Shown here one piece after another: positions 8,228-17,008 of a DNA stretch of 37,719 nucleotides (position 1 is its first letter; each line of letters begins with the position of its first letter). The DNA is taken from contig JAFUGG010000069.1 in the NCBI GenBank assembly GCA_017469525.1, forward strand, positions 1 to 37,719. The letters are read 5' to 3'. Below the pieces are notes generated by a model, which worked only from the letters and a program-made list of their open reading frames with translations, made no database searches and was not told the DNA's origin. The position numbers and the translations under genes are program-made. This DNA is from Bacteroidaceae bacterium. Its GTDB lineage: Bacteria > Bacteroidota > Bacteroidia > Bacteroidales > Bacteroidaceae.

Positions 8228-8303
8228 GGTCTTTGGTCAAGGTACTATAGTTCTTTGGCCAAAGAACTATATTGCATGAGCGAATCCTCTATAGTTCTTT
8301 TGG
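8228..8303. repeat. Palindromic repeat cluster with a perfect 26-bp palindrome
   Basis: Positions 8246-8271 are a perfect palindrome (TATAGTTCTTTGG and its complement). A further half-copy, TATAGTTCTTTTGG, lies at 8290-8303, and a related TCTTTGGTCAAGG at 8230-8242. The order CAAGG..TACTA..TTCTT.GG.CAAAGA is shared with the inverted repeat at 22173-22247, indicating one dispersed family. Confidence 0.85.
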
Positions 8304-8311
8304 TGTTTCTT

Positions 8312-8375
8312 GCAGACGAAAAAGTGTGCAAAAAACGATAAAATAGCCGAAAATGACATGTTCAGATGGTAATTT
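8312..8375 (+). repeat. Conserved tail module, copy 1
   Basis: GCAGACGAAAAA (8312), CGATAAAAT (8336), TGACATG (8354) and TCAGATG (8362) occur in the same order and almost the same spacing as in copy 2 (29692, 29716, 29735, 29743). In both places the module follows a short repeat array. It is non-coding. Confidence 0.6.
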
Positions 8376-8610
8376 GGCAATTCTCAACTCATCATTCAAC
8401 ACTCTCGATTATAAAATTCCTATTCAAAATCAAGCAGTTACAAAACACTTTCGTTCTAAGCGCATCAAATTGCCTCAGGGGTCATAAAGTGCCACCCGAA
8501 CGATTTTAAGCGATTCTGACGCATTTCCGGGAATTGTGGGTGTAAGCAAAAGGCCTAAAAAAGTAGCAAAATGTCATCAGCCTTTTCTTTTGACTACACA
8601 GGCAAGGCAT

Positions 8611-8660
8611 AAAAAAGAGGGTGTGTCATAACAAACAATTATACATTATGACACACCCTC
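8611..8660 (-). terminator. Strong intrinsic terminator of the yidC-S9-MFS operon
   Basis: A perfect 15-bp stem (8617-8631 with 8646-8660) is followed, in minus-strand reading, by six T residues (A run at 8611-8616). It lies about 90 bp after the MFS gene's stop codon. Confidence 0.92.
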
Positions 8661-8749
8661 CAGTTTGCAAAGTCAACACGTTAAGTCTGGCATTTTAGCG
8701 TGCTCTCCTTTACGCACGACGTGTCGCCAGACTATCTCGTCACCGTTTC

Positions 8750-10363
8750 CTACTTGATGTTCGGCTCCTCAAGACCAAGGCCCTTCTTCTTGTCGACGAC
8801 CTTCAGGACGAAGCCCAGCAGGAGTGCTGCCACGCCGAGGCCTGCCAGCATGACAAGCGGAGCGGTATAGTTGAACTGAGTCGGGTCGGTGACGCCGGGG
8901 TTGGTCTTGTCCAAAACCTTGCCGATAAGCAGTGGGAAGAGCCACAGACCAATGTTCTGAATCCAGAAGATGAGTGCATAGGCAGAGCCTATCACCTTGG
9001 CGTCGACAAGCTTGGGCACAGAAGGCCAAAGGCTTGCAGGCACGAGGGAGAAGCTGCTTCCCAGCACGAGGATGGTGATGTAGGCAATGGCAACGCCGCC
9101 CACGGCTGAGTCCTTGAACAGAGGCAGCACGAAGGCAAACGTCAGATGGCAGAAGATGAGCAGCAACGAACCCAGGATGAGCATCGAGGCCGCCTTGCCT
9201 TTGTGGTCGACATAACTGCCCAGGATGGGCGTGATGAGCACGGCCAGCAGCGGGAACACCGCGAAGATGCTCTCGGCACTCTGTCGCATGTAGCCCATAT
9301 AGCAGTAGGTCACGAGGGCGAGGATGCTGAGGCTCAGCAGGCTGAACCTGCTGACACTCTTCTTCTGAAAGTTACTGGCGAAGCCTGTTGCCGCTACGAA
9401 AAGCATGATGACATACTGGACGATGGTGACGCTCTCACTTGCCCAGAACGAACCTTCCGTGGGTGCCGACAGCGTGAGGTTGCATTGCAGCATGTTCACG
9501 GCGTACTTCTGGAAGGGGAAGATGGCGCTGTAGTAGAGCACACAAAGCAGAGCCACAAGCCAGAAGCCGCTCGAGGTGAGGATTTGTCCCAGGTCGCTGA
9601 TCTTGAAGGGGTCGTCCTTCTCCTCGGCCTCGCCTGTCTGTGCGTCGAGTTTACTGTCCATGAAGAAATAGACGATGCTCATGATGAGGGCAATGCACAT
9701 CAGCACTACGCCAAAGGCCACCGAGCGGCTGACGCTGACCTGACCGCCCAAACGGGCAAAGAAGGGCGAGAAAATCATGCAAGTGGCCACGCCAAGACGG
9801 GCCAGAGCCATCTCGCTGCCCATCGCCAAAGCCATCTCGCGGCCCTTGAACCACTTGACGATACCACGGCTGACGGTAATGCCGGCCATCTCGCAGCCGC
9901 AGCCGAACAGCATGAAGCCGCAGGCAGCAAACTTGGCAGAGGCGGGCATGCCTTCGTAGAAGGGCGAGACGCCCAACTCGTCGAACACGGGGATGTAGTT
10001 CAGATGGTTGGTGAACCAAGTCTCGAGGCCGCTTCCGTAGAAGCTTTCACTCACGGCGTACCACTTGATGACGGCGCCGATGAGCATCACTACGGCTGAA
10101 AGCACCATCGTGAAGCGCACGCCCATCTTGTCGAGAATGATGCCTGCAAAGATGAGGAAGAAGGCAAAGACGTTGAGGAAGACCTCGGAGCCTTGCATCG
10201 TGCCGAAGGCTGTGGAGTCCCATCCCCTTGTCTCCTGCATCAGGTCTTTAATGGGGGAAAGGATGTCCATGAAGATGTAGCTGCAGAACATGGCGAGCGC
10301 CAAGAGCAGCAACGCCGTCCAGCGCATACCGGCGCTGTCGCGGAGAGTCTTTTGGTAATTCAT
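8750..10363 (-). CDS. Major facilitator superfamily transporter
   Basis: The 537-residue protein is strongly hydrophobic, with about 12 membrane segments. It carries the MFS motif A after TM2 (GIILDKMGVRF, residues 74-84) and a related DHKGK motif in the second half, as expected from the internal duplication of the fold. An unusually long extracytoplasmic stretch (about residues 95-145) lies between early helices. The substrate cannot be read from sequence. It is the last gene of the operon after an S9 peptidase, so export or uptake of short peptides or amino acids is a reasonable guess (inference only). A REPIN-like element fills the space before its start codon. The ATG at 10363 opens a conserved-looking cytoplasmic N-terminus (MNYQKTLRDSAGMRW). 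Confidence 0.88.
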   Translation of the reverse strand: MNYQKTLRDSAGMRWTALLLLALAMFCSYIFMDILSPIKDLMQETRGWDSTAFGTMQGSEVFLNVFAFFLIFAGIILDKMGVRFTMVLSAVVMLIGAVIKWYAVSESFYGSGLETWFTNHLNYIPVFDELGVSPFYEGMPASAKFAACGFMLFGCGCEMAGITVSRGIVKWFKGREMALAMGSEMALARLGVATCMIFSPFFARLGGQVSVSRSVAFGVVLMCIALIMSIVYFFMDSKLDAQTGEAEEKDDPFKISDLGQILTSSGFWLVALLCVLYYSAIFPFQKYAVNMLQCNLTLSAPTEGSFWASESVTIVQYVIMLFVAATGFASNFQKKSVSRFSLLSLSILALVTYCYMGYMRQSAESIFAVFPLLAVLITPILGSYVDHKGKAASMLILGSLLLIFCHLTFAFVLPLFKDSAVGGVAIAYITILVLGSSFSLVPASLWPSVPKLVDAKVIGSAYALIFWIQNIGLWLFPLLIGKVLDKTNPGVTDPTQFNYTAPLVMLAGLGVAALLLGFVLKVVDKKKGLGLEEPNIK

Positions 10364-10370
10364 AGTTGTA

Positions 10371-10488
10371 GACCCCCTCTAACTCCCCCTTAAAGGGGGA
10401 GAACCAGGGGCGTTGATTAATTAATAGTTAATAATTGAGTTTTCATTCTTATTTCTCCCCCTTTAAGGGGGAGTCAGAGGGGGTCTTT
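10371..10488. repeat. REPIN-like palindromic element A
   Basis: Left half: GACCCCCTCTAACTCCCCC followed by the inner palindrome (10371-10402). Right half in inverted orientation: 10455-10488. The halves are separated by an AT-rich centre. The left half lies between the S9 and MFS genes. The right half is inside the S9 coding sequence and supplies its last residues (TPSDSPLKGE). Confidence 0.9.
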
Positions 10489-12701
10489 AGCCAGCGGTCG
10501 AGCCATGCGAAGTAAGTCCGCTGCCACAGGATTCCGTTCTGGGGTTTGAGCACCCAATGGTTCTCGTCGGGGAAGATGAGCAGTTGCGCCTCGATGCCTC
10601 GCATGCGGGCGGCGTTGAAGGCCGACATGCCTTGGGTGGCGTTGATGCGGTAGTCCTTCTCGCCATGGATGCAGAGGATGGGCGTGTCCCACTTGTCGAC
10701 GAAGCGGTGCGGCGAGTTCTCGTAGGTGCGGCGGGCGCGTTCTGTCTGGTCTTTGTTCCAGTAGGCATCGTCGTATTCCCAGTTTGAGAACCAGTTTTCC
10801 TCCGTCTCGGTGTACATTGCCTCGAGGTTGAAGGCGCCGTCATGCGCGATGAAGCACTTGAAGCGGCCTTCGTGATGACCGGCCAGATAATAGACCGAGA
10901 AGCCACCAAACGAGGCGCCGACGGCTCCGAGGCGGTCTTTATCGACATACGGCAAGTTCTCCACGGCATCATCTATCGCGGAGAGGTAGTCCTTCATGCA
11001 CTGTCCTGTCCAGTCGCCGCTTATCTCTTCGAGCCATTCCTGCCCGAAGCCCGGCACGCCGCGACGGTTCGGAGCAATCACCACATAACCCTGCGATGCC
11101 ATGATCATAAAGTTCCAACGGTAGCTCCAGAACTGACTGACGGCACTCTGCGGACCGCCTTCGCAGAAGAGGAGCGTGGGATATTTCTTCGAAGCGTCAA
11201 AGTGAGGAGGCAGAATCACCCATGTCAGCATCTCCTTTCCGTCGGTGGTCTTCACCCAACGCTGTTCGACGGTGGGCTTTGCCAACTGGTCGAGAATGTC
11301 CTTGTTCACTTCGGTCAACTGCTTTATCTGTGTATCGGCAATCGAGTCGCCGGGCGTTACGGCATAGAGGTCGGCAGGAGCCGTGATGCTGTGACGCTCT
11401 GCAACAAGTTCCTTTTCATTAAGCATCTGCACGGAACCAAAGTCGGCCCAGTCGTTGCTGAGTTGCTTTACTTCGCCCTTGAGGTTGGTTTTGTAGAGGT
11501 TCTCCGTGGCGTGCCATACCGCTATATAATATAATGTATAGGAATCGGGTGCCCAGCAGAAGTCATCGACGCTGGAGTCGAGCGACTCCGTGACGTAGGT
11601 CTTGGTGCTTTCCTTCAGGTCGAAGATGCAGAGGCGCTGGCGGTCGCTCTCGTAGCCGTCGCGCTCCATCGAGAGCCAAGCCACGTAGCGTCCGTCGGGA
11701 GAGAATTTCGGATTGACGTCGTAGCCCACGTTCATGTCCGTCTTCATCTGGTTGATGCGCTGGCCGCTCAACGTCTTGGTGGGGTCGAGCAGGTTGTCTG
11801 TATGGTAAGCCAGCCCTTCATCGGGCACGACATCGAACTCGCAGCAGTTCTTGCAAAGGTTCTTTGTATTGCTCATGTCCTTGCTTTCCGCATCATAGAG
11901 GAAGATGTCGGAGTCGGTGGAGATGCTGTAGTCGATACCAGTCAGGCAGCGGCAAGTGAAGGCTATGAACTTCGAGTCAGGACTCCAAGCCAGTTGTTCG
12001 ATGCCGCCGAACGGTTCCATCGGGCACTCGTAGGGATAGCCGTCGAGGATGTCCCTTTCGTTGACTATTGACCATTGACCATTGACCTCTGCGAGGAAGG
12101 GATGCTGGATGCTCTCCACATAGTGGTCCCAATGGCGATACATCAAGTCGTTCACGACGCGGCCTGTCGCCTTGGGGAGGTCTTCGGGGTTCTTCTGGAT
12201 GATTTCATTAAAGTCGATGCTCTTCAGGAGGAGCACCTTCTTGCCGTCGGGAGCAAAGAGGAAACCCTCGACAGCACCCTCGGTCTGGCTCATCTGCTTG
12301 CGGCCTGAGCCGTCCAGACTCATCTTCCAAACCTCGCCCTCACGAAGGAAGGCGATGGTTTCGTTGTCGAGCCACTGTACATCGGTCTCGCTTTCGGCAT
12401 CTTCTGTCAGCTGCTTCTGCTCGCTGCCGTCAGCGTTCATCATCCAAAGCACCTGGTGGCTCTTGTTTTCCTTTACGCTGTAGTAGCCCATCTGGAAGGC
12501 GATGTGCTTGCCGTCGGGCGAGGCCTGATAGCCACCTATGCGGCTCATGGCCCAGAGTGCCTCCGGCGTCATGAGGTCGCCTTTGAGCTGTATAGTCTGC
12601 TTCTCTATGTTGACTTTGTCGTTTTCCTTCTGTGTGCCGCAAGCCATAAACAATAATGAAAGAATGAAGAAATGAAAGAATGAAAGGTTTCTGTGTTTCA
12701 T
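10449..12701 (-). CDS. S9 family peptidase (prolyl oligopeptidase/acylaminoacyl-peptidase type), lipoprotein
   Basis: The product is 750 residues. An N-terminal lipobox (SLLFMACG, Cys21) predicts a lipid-anchored cell-envelope enzyme. Residues about 45-480 form a beta-propeller with WD/TolB-like repeats (SPDGKHIAF, APDGKKVL, SPDSKFIAF, SPDGRYVAWL). About 490-740 form the alpha/beta-hydrolase domain. The triad is visible: Ser597 in GASFGGF, Asp683 in HGEKDYRI, His715 in PDENHWV. S9 enzymes cleave short peptides, often after proline or from N-termini. Oddities: a (GGTCAAT)-type heptamer array is translated within the propeller region (minus complement of 12061-12088), and the last ten residues come from a REPIN-like element. 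The gene lies 24 bp after yidC and is co-transcribed with it. Confidence 0.95.
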   Translation of the reverse strand: MKHRNLSFFHFFILSLLFMACGTQKENDKVNIEKQTIQLKGDLMTPEALWAMSRIGGYQASPDGKHIAFQMGYYSVKENKSHQVLWMMNADGSEQKQLTEDAESETDVQWLDNETIAFLREGEVWKMSLDGSGRKQMSQTEGAVEGFLFAPDGKKVLLLKSIDFNEIIQKNPEDLPKATGRVVNDLMYRHWDHYVESIQHPFLAEVNGQWSIVNERDILDGYPYECPMEPFGGIEQLAWSPDSKFIAFTCRCLTGIDYSISTDSDIFLYDAESKDMSNTKNLCKNCCEFDVVPDEGLAYHTDNLLDPTKTLSGQRINQMKTDMNVGYDVNPKFSPDGRYVAWLSMERDGYESDRQRLCIFDLKESTKTYVTESLDSSVDDFCWAPDSYTLYYIAVWHATENLYKTNLKGEVKQLSNDWADFGSVQMLNEKELVAERHSITAPADLYAVTPGDSIADTQIKQLTEVNKDILDQLAKPTVEQRWVKTTDGKEMLTWVILPPHFDASKKYPTLLFCEGGPQSAVSQFWSYRWNFMIMASQGYVVIAPNRRGVPGFGQEWLEEISGDWTGQCMKDYLSAIDDAVENLPYVDKDRLGAVGASFGGFSVYYLAGHHEGRFKCFIAHDGAFNLEAMYTETEENWFSNWEYDDAYWNKDQTERARRTYENSPHRFVDKWDTPILCIHGEKDYRINATQGMSAFNAARMRGIEAQLLIFPDENHWVLKPQNGILWQRTYFAWLDRWLKTPSDSPLKGEK
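12061..12088. repeat. Heptamer array TTGACCA x4 inside the S9 peptidase gene
   Basis: Four contiguous units, TTGACTA, TTGACCA, TTGACCA and TTGACCT, lie within the peptidase coding sequence. They are read on the minus strand as VNGQWSIVN. Twenty-eight bp is not a multiple of three, so any present/absent difference must be compensated by neighbouring bases. Confidence 0.85.
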
Positions 12702-12725
12702 AATTGATAAACTCTAATTCCTAAT

Positions 12726-14576
12726 CTATTTCCGCCTGCGTGCCTGTTCCTGTTGCATCTTCTGCAAGGCCTCGAGGCGAGCCTGCAAGCCGGACACTTT
12801 CTTCGGGTCGTTCTTGTGTTGCTCATGATAGGCTTCGAGGCCGGCCAGGAGCTTCTTGTCGTCGGTTGACCAGCGAAGGTACCACATCGTAATGATGCTG
12901 AGCAGGCCAGAGACGAAGTAATAGTAACTCAGGCCGCTGCTGTATCCGTTGAAGACGAAGAAGAACATGAGCGGCATGAGGTACATCATCCACTGCATCA
13001 TCTTCATCTGCTGTGCCTGCTCACCCGTGAACTGGTTCTGCTGCTGCCGCATCGAAATCCAAGTATTGATGAGGTTCGTGGCGCTGAACAGCACGCAGAA
13101 GATGCTGAGATGGTTTCCTATGAGTGGGAGGTCAGCGTTCCAACGGATGAGGTCGTCGTAGGCACTGAGGTCATCGGCCCAGAGGAAGCTCTCTCCTCGC
13201 AGGTCGATGGCGTTGGGGATGAAGTTGAAGAGGGCCAGCCAAATGGGCATCTGGATGAGCATAGGCAGACATCCTCCCATCGGACTGACGCCGTACTGAC
13301 TGTAGATTTGCATCATTGCCTGCTGCTTCTGCATGGCCTGGTCGGGGTTGGGATACTGCTTACCCAGTTCGTCGAGCTTTGGCTTGAGCACACGCATCTT
13401 GGCGCTACTGATGTAGCTCTTCTTCTGTGTGGGATAGACAAGCACCTTGACGATGATTGTAAGCAGCAGGAGGACGATGCCCATAGGCAGGCCGAGAGCC
13501 TTGAGCCAGTCGAAGATGTAGAGGATGGACCAGCGGTTGATGAAGCGGAAGAACGACCAACCGAGATAAACGAGTTCGTCGAGGTCGGCCTTGGAGCCGT
13601 AGGCGGTCATCTCGCTGTGCTCCTTGAGGACGTGGAAGTCGTTCGGGCCGAGGTACATCTGCAAGCGGGTCGGCTTGCTGGCCTGGAAGTCAATCTGCGC
13701 CGTGGCTTCGTACTCCTTGAGCCAGCCTTCGTGCTTGTCGCCGGGCTGTGTTGTAGTGAGCGTGGCTTTGCTCATGGGCTTCTCTGCAATGAGGACTGCG
13801 CTGAAGAACTGGTTCTTGAAGGCAATCCACTCGAGGGGTTCCTCGATGTCCTTCGTCTCGTTGCTTGTTTCGCTGAGATGCTTCACGCCCTTGTCCTGGC
13901 GCTTATAGGTGAGGGAACTGTAGCGGTTCTCGAAGTCGGCACCCTTTTCCTGTCTGAGGATTGTTGCCTTCCAGTCGAGGAGCAGAGCTGTCTGTCCGGG
14001 CATCGTCATGCCTTCCAGGCCCTGCGACGTGATGTCCATGTCGAGCATGTAGGCATCGGGGCGGAGCGTATAGCGGACCTGCAGCAGCTTTCCTTCCTGC
14101 TCTACGGCGAAGGTGACGCTGGAGTCGGTCTGCTCCGTGACGTTCCAGACGAGGTCGGTGAGGCAGAGATTCTCCTGCTTGAGGGGCAGGGTGAGCTTCA
14201 TGGAAGCGTCCTGCTTGCCGAGAATCATGACGTCGCCTTCCCTGAGGCGGCTCTTGTAGCCGATGATTTCGGCCTCTTCCACGACGGCTCCCTTGCTGTT
14301 GAGACCTACTTTGACTTTGCTGTTCTGAAGGAGGATGCGCTGCCCCTCTCCGCTGAGCTGCGAGAAGAAGAGGGCGCTGCTGTCCGGTGCAGTCGGAGCC
14401 AAGGCTACCGTTTCGGCTTTCGCCTCCTTCTCTGCCTGCTTCTGCTGCTCTGCGGCAGCGATGCTGTCACGCCGTGCCATTGCTTCCAACTCTTCCTTGC
14501 TGGGCTGGCTGTACCAGCTGAAGCCAATGACGACAAGCGCAATGAGAATAAATCCCGTGATTGTGTTTTTATCCAT
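12726..14576 (-). CDS. yidC: Membrane protein insertase YidC
   Basis: The 616-residue length fits Bacteroidetes YidC. TM1 (TITGFILIALVVIGFSWY) is followed by a large periplasmic beta-sandwich domain (about 60-340). Four more membrane segments (about 355-590) contain the family signatures GGCLPMLIQMPIWLALFNF and FIPNAIDLRG, and a basic tail follows (QEQARRRK). YidC inserts inner-membrane proteins alone or with SecYEG. The gene leads the operon that continues with the S9 peptidase and MFS transporter. A -7 box lies 33 bp upstream, back to back with the promoter of the divergent DUF3078 gene, so both promoters share about 110 bp. Confidence 0.97.
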   Translation of the reverse strand: MDKNTITGFILIALVVIGFSWYSQPSKEELEAMARRDSIAAAEQQKQAEKEAKAETVALAPTAPDSSALFFSQLSGEGQRILLQNSKVKVGLNSKGAVVEEAEIIGYKSRLREGDVMILGKQDASMKLTLPLKQENLCLTDLVWNVTEQTDSSVTFAVEQEGKLLQVRYTLRPDAYMLDMDITSQGLEGMTMPGQTALLLDWKATILRQEKGADFENRYSSLTYKRQDKGVKHLSETSNETKDIEEPLEWIAFKNQFFSAVLIAEKPMSKATLTTTQPGDKHEGWLKEYEATAQIDFQASKPTRLQMYLGPNDFHVLKEHSEMTAYGSKADLDELVYLGWSFFRFINRWSILYIFDWLKALGLPMGIVLLLLTIIVKVLVYPTQKKSYISSAKMRVLKPKLDELGKQYPNPDQAMQKQQAMMQIYSQYGVSPMGGCLPMLIQMPIWLALFNFIPNAIDLRGESFLWADDLSAYDDLIRWNADLPLIGNHLSIFCVLFSATNLINTWISMRQQQNQFTGEQAQQMKMMQWMMYLMPLMFFFVFNGYSSGLSYYYFVSGLLSIITMWYLRWSTDDKKLLAGLEAYHEQHKNDPKKVSGLQARLEALQKMQQEQARRRK

Positions 14577-14608
14577 ATATGTTTTGCAGTTTTATTTCTT
14601 AAGGCGCA

Positions 14609-14616
14609 CAAAATTA
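14609..14616 (-). promoter_or_regulatory. -7 promoter box (TAATTTTG) for yidC operon
   Basis: Minus-strand TAATTTTG, 33 bp before the yidC ATG, matches TAnnTTTG. It is divergent from the box at 14661-14668. Confidence 0.55.
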
Positions 14617-14622
14617 CAAAAT

Positions 14623-14650
14623 AATCCCTAATCTCTAATCCATAATCCAC
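14623..14650. repeat. Heptamer array AATCCNT x4 between divergent promoters
   Basis: Four contiguous 7-bp units (AATCCCT, AATCTCT, AATCCAT, AATCCAC) occupy exactly the space between the two divergent -7 boxes. Each promoter's -33 region would therefore lie inside the array. Confidence 0.8.
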
Positions 14651-14660
14651 AAATTCTTTG

Positions 14661-14668
14661 TAACTTTG
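14661..14668 (+). promoter_or_regulatory. -7 promoter box (TAACTTTG) for DUF3078-engB
   Basis: TAACTTTG fits TAnnTTTG and ends 16 bases before the ATG at 14685, giving a leader of about 10 nt. Confidence 0.6.
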
Positions 14669-14684
14669 CACAAAATTCGAACAA

Positions 14685-16001
14685 ATGAAGCGTCTAACCA
14701 TACTTTTATTTGCGTGTGCAATGGTAATTAATGCCACTTGTGCAACAATTAAAGCACAGGGCGACGGGGCAGCCAGCGACTCGTCTTCCGTGCTGAAGAA
14801 CTATATGAAGGCTCTTGACGTGCTTGCCAAGGAGCGCGACTCGCTGAATGCCATGCCCGCAACTGCCGTGCCCAATGCCTACTACTACCAGCTCCTGTCG
14901 CAGCCTGCGCTCTACAATTCCACGCTTCACCAAGCGATGGGGCAGACCGACACCTCCTCTCCCGACCCGCAGCTGCAGCGCATCTTTGCCTCCAGGAAGA
15001 TGCTCTCCTTGCTCTATGCCGGAGCTCCGCAGCTCGTCAGGCAGACCGAGAGCGACATCACGGGGCAGGCTGCCATCCGCAGCGACGTGAACGACAGGCT
15101 GACGGCTGCCGACAGACTGGCCGACAAGGTGGAGGCGGCATCACTGGCACCTGAGGTAAACGGGCCGGTAGAGGTCATCACACGAAGGCCTAACTTCTGG
15201 AAGTTCACGGGCGAGACGTCTATCCAGTTCGCACAAACCTATCTTTCGGACAACTGGTACAAAGGCGGCGAGACGAACATCACCGGCAACTTCGACCTCA
15301 CGCTGCGAGCCAACTACAACAACCAGCGGAAGATAACCTGGGAAAACACCTTGGACGCTCAGCTGGGCTTCCAGACGACCGAGACCGACGAGAACCGCAC
15401 CTTCCGCCCAAACCATAACCTGCTTCGCTACACGGGCAATGCCGGCTACAAGGCCTGGAAGAACTGGTACTACTCACTCGTCGTAATCCTGCAGACACAG
15501 ATTGCACCGAACTATCAGAAGAATACCGACAACATCACCTCGAAGTTCCTCTCCCCCCTGGAAGTCACCGTGGCGCCCAGCATGAAGTATGAAATCGCCT
15601 GGGGCAAGAAGAAGCAGTTCACGGGGCAGCTCAACATAGCGCCCCTGGCCATGAAGATATTCTACGTCAACGACGACGAGCTCACGAAGAACTTCGGCAT
15701 TGAGGAGGGCAAGAACAGCAGGATAACGTTCGGTCCCAACATCATCCTCAACACCAGGTGGCAGATATGCAAGCAAATCGTGTGGAACAACCGTATGTAC
15801 TGGATGTCCAACTTCGACTACAACATCTGGGAGTGGGAGAACAACTTCGACTTTACCGTCACCAAGCTCATCACCGCCAGGCTGCATCTCTACCCCCGCT
15901 TCGACAACAGCAACCCGAACTTCCGCTCCGGAGAACTGCACGACGGCACCTACCTCATGTTCAAGGAGCTGCTGAGCCTCGGCCTGAAATACAGTTTCTA
16001 A
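14685..16001 (+). CDS. DUF3078 outer-membrane beta-barrel-like protein
   Basis: The 438-residue protein has a signal peptide ([20 protein letters not shown]). An N-terminal helical region (about 30-150) carries repeated LAxR/ADRLADKV segments. The DUF3078 domain (about 165-438) is marked by [27 protein letters not shown] and alternating aromatic strands, and the chain ends in a terminal phenylalanine (LGLKYSF), as expected for an outer-membrane barrel recognised by BamA. The family is common in Bacteroidetes and has no defined function. engB follows after 22 bp and is probably co-transcribed. The start is supported by the promoter box just upstream. Confidence 0.92.
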   Translation: MKRLTILLFACAMVINATCATIKAQGDGAASDSSSVLKNYMKALDVLAKERDSLNAMPATAVPNAYYYQLLSQPALYNSTLHQAMGQTDTSSPDPQLQRIFASRKMLSLLYAGAPQLVRQTESDITGQAAIRSDVNDRLTAADRLADKVEAASLAPEVNGPVEVITRRPNFWKFTGETSIQFAQTYLSDNWYKGGETNITGNFDLTLRANYNNQRKITWENTLDAQLGFQTTETDENRTFRPNHNLLRYTGNAGYKAWKNWYYSLVVILQTQIAPNYQKNTDNITSKFLSPLEVTVAPSMKYEIAWGKKKQFTGQLNIAPLAMKIFYVNDDELTKNFGIEEGKNSRITFGPNIILNTRWQICKQIVWNNRMYWMSNFDYNIWEWENNFDFTVTKLITARLHLYPRFDNSNPNFRSGELHDGTYLMFKELLSLGLKYSF

Positions 16002-16023
16002 CCTCCCCCACCCGACCATCGAC

Positions 16024-16710
16024 ATGCTCATCACTTCCGCCGAATACACCATCAGCAGTGCCCGCGTGGACCAGTGTCCGCAGGGAGACCTGCCCGAGTT
16101 CGCCTTCATAGGGCGAAGCAACGTGGGAAAATCCAGCCTCATCAACATGCTGACGGGCAGAGCTGGCCTCGCCAAGACGTCAAGCACGCCAGGCAAGACG
16201 GTGCTCATCAACCACTTCCTAATAAATAGCCCTCTCTCCGCTTCCCCTTCGGGGGAGAACTCCAAACGGCGAGGCTTCGATGGACAAGGCACTCCCCCAA
16301 AGGGGGAGCGGGGAGGGGGCTGGTACCTTGTGGACCTCCCGGGCTACGGCTACGCCAAGAGGGGGCAGCAGCAAAGGGATGAGCTGCAGCGGATGATAAC
16401 AGGCTACATCCTGCGGCGCGAGCAGATGCTGAACCTCTTCCTGCTCATCGACGTGCGCCACGAGCCCCAACGCATCGACATGGAGTTCATCGAGTGGCTC
16501 GGCGAGAACGGTATTCCCTTCAGCATCGTCTTCACGAAAGCCGACAAGCTCTCGAAGGGAAAGCTCGCAGCCAATGTCAAGCACTACCTCGCCGAGCTCT
16601 CAAAGCAGTGGGAGGAGCTGCCGCCACACTTCGTCACCAGCAGCGAGACGCGACAGGGCAAGGAGGAACTGCTCGCCTACATCGAGGACATCATCCTGGG
16701 GCAGGTCTGA
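16024..16710 (+). CDS. engB: Ribosome biogenesis GTPase EngB (YihA/YsxC) with an in-frame repeat insertion
   Basis: The 228-residue protein shows all G motifs: G1 GRSNVGKSS (30-38), the switch-I threonine within TSSTPGKT, G3 DLPG (104-107), G4 TKAD (171-174), and a G5-like TSSETRQG. EngB is a GTPase needed for assembly of the large ribosomal subunit. Normal members are about 195-205 residues. Here about 30 extra residues (about 69-98, [10 protein letters not shown]...PPKGERGGG) separate FLIN from [10 protein letters not shown]. That is the turn between beta-2 and beta-3 just before the switch II region. The extra DNA (16228-16321) is a REPIN-like palindromic element. The frame is intact and all catalytic motifs are kept, so the protein is likely functional. 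The insertion point, a hairpin turn, fits tolerance. Confidence 0.96.
   Translation: MLITSAEYTISSARVDQCPQGDLPEFAFIGRSNVGKSSLINMLTGRAGLAKTSSTPGKTVLINHFLINSPLSASPSGENSKRRGFDGQGTPPKGERGGGWYLVDLPGYGYAKRGQQQRDELQRMITGYILRREQMLNLFLLIDVRHEPQRIDMEFIEWLGENGIPFSIVFTKADKLSKGKLAANVKHYLAELSKQWEELPPHFVTSSETRQGKEELLAYIEDIILGQV
16228..16321. repeat. REPIN-like element B inside engB
   Basis: Inverted ends (AGCCCTCTCTCCGC at the left, complement of AGCCCCCTCCCCGC at the right) enclose two inner palindromes (CCCCTTCGGGG-type and CTCCCCCAAAGGGGGAG). About 94 bp lie between codons for FLIN and WYLV of EngB, with a net gain of 30 codons and no frameshift. Confidence 0.92.
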
Positions 16711-16740
16711 AGGCTCCGGCTCAAGGCCGACTGACGGAAG

Positions 16741-16850
16741 GCTTTGTGGAGAATAGGCTTTATGGACATGTCTGCTTTGTGGAGTATAGGCTTTATGGAA
16801 GATATTGCTTAGTGGAATATATTCTCCATGGAGATATATCCTCCATTAAG
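16741..16850. repeat. 33-bp tandem repeat (two full, one degenerate copy)
   Basis: Unit 1 (16741-16773) and unit 2 (16774-16806) both start GCTTTGTGGAG and continue TATAGGCTTTATGGA or a near match. A third unit starting GCTTAGTGGAATAT follows from 16807 and runs into the palindrome TCTCCATGGAGA. Confidence 0.85.
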
Positions 16851-17008
16851 CTTTACCCCCCTTTATTCCCCCCTACTAAGATATACACCCTACCCCCCGT
16901 TTTTTAACCCCGAGGGCAGGAAAAATCTGCTTATTTGCAAAAAATCGAACAAACAGGTGCCAAATCGAGCCGAAAGTGCACAACTGACTGGAAGGACAAA
17001 CGCAACGC

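Larger units (their letters stand above)
7928..8749. other. 822-bp gene-free region
   Basis: No credible gene is seen. The region contains the -7 box for the minus-strand repeat-protein operon (7968-7975), a palindromic repeat cluster (8228-8303), a conserved tail module (8312-8375) and the terminator of the MFS operon (8611-8660). Sequences of the form CGAAAAAGG...TTTTTGCGA recur within it (near 8035-8065 and 8184-8207). The 82-codon plus-strand frame at 8093-8341 crosses the palindromes and is not believed. Confidence 0.7.

Noticed and set aside
8093..8341. 82-codon plus-strand frame in the gene-free region
   Set aside because: It runs through the perfect palindrome and the tail module, has no family features, no promoter box and a composition unlike the real genes.
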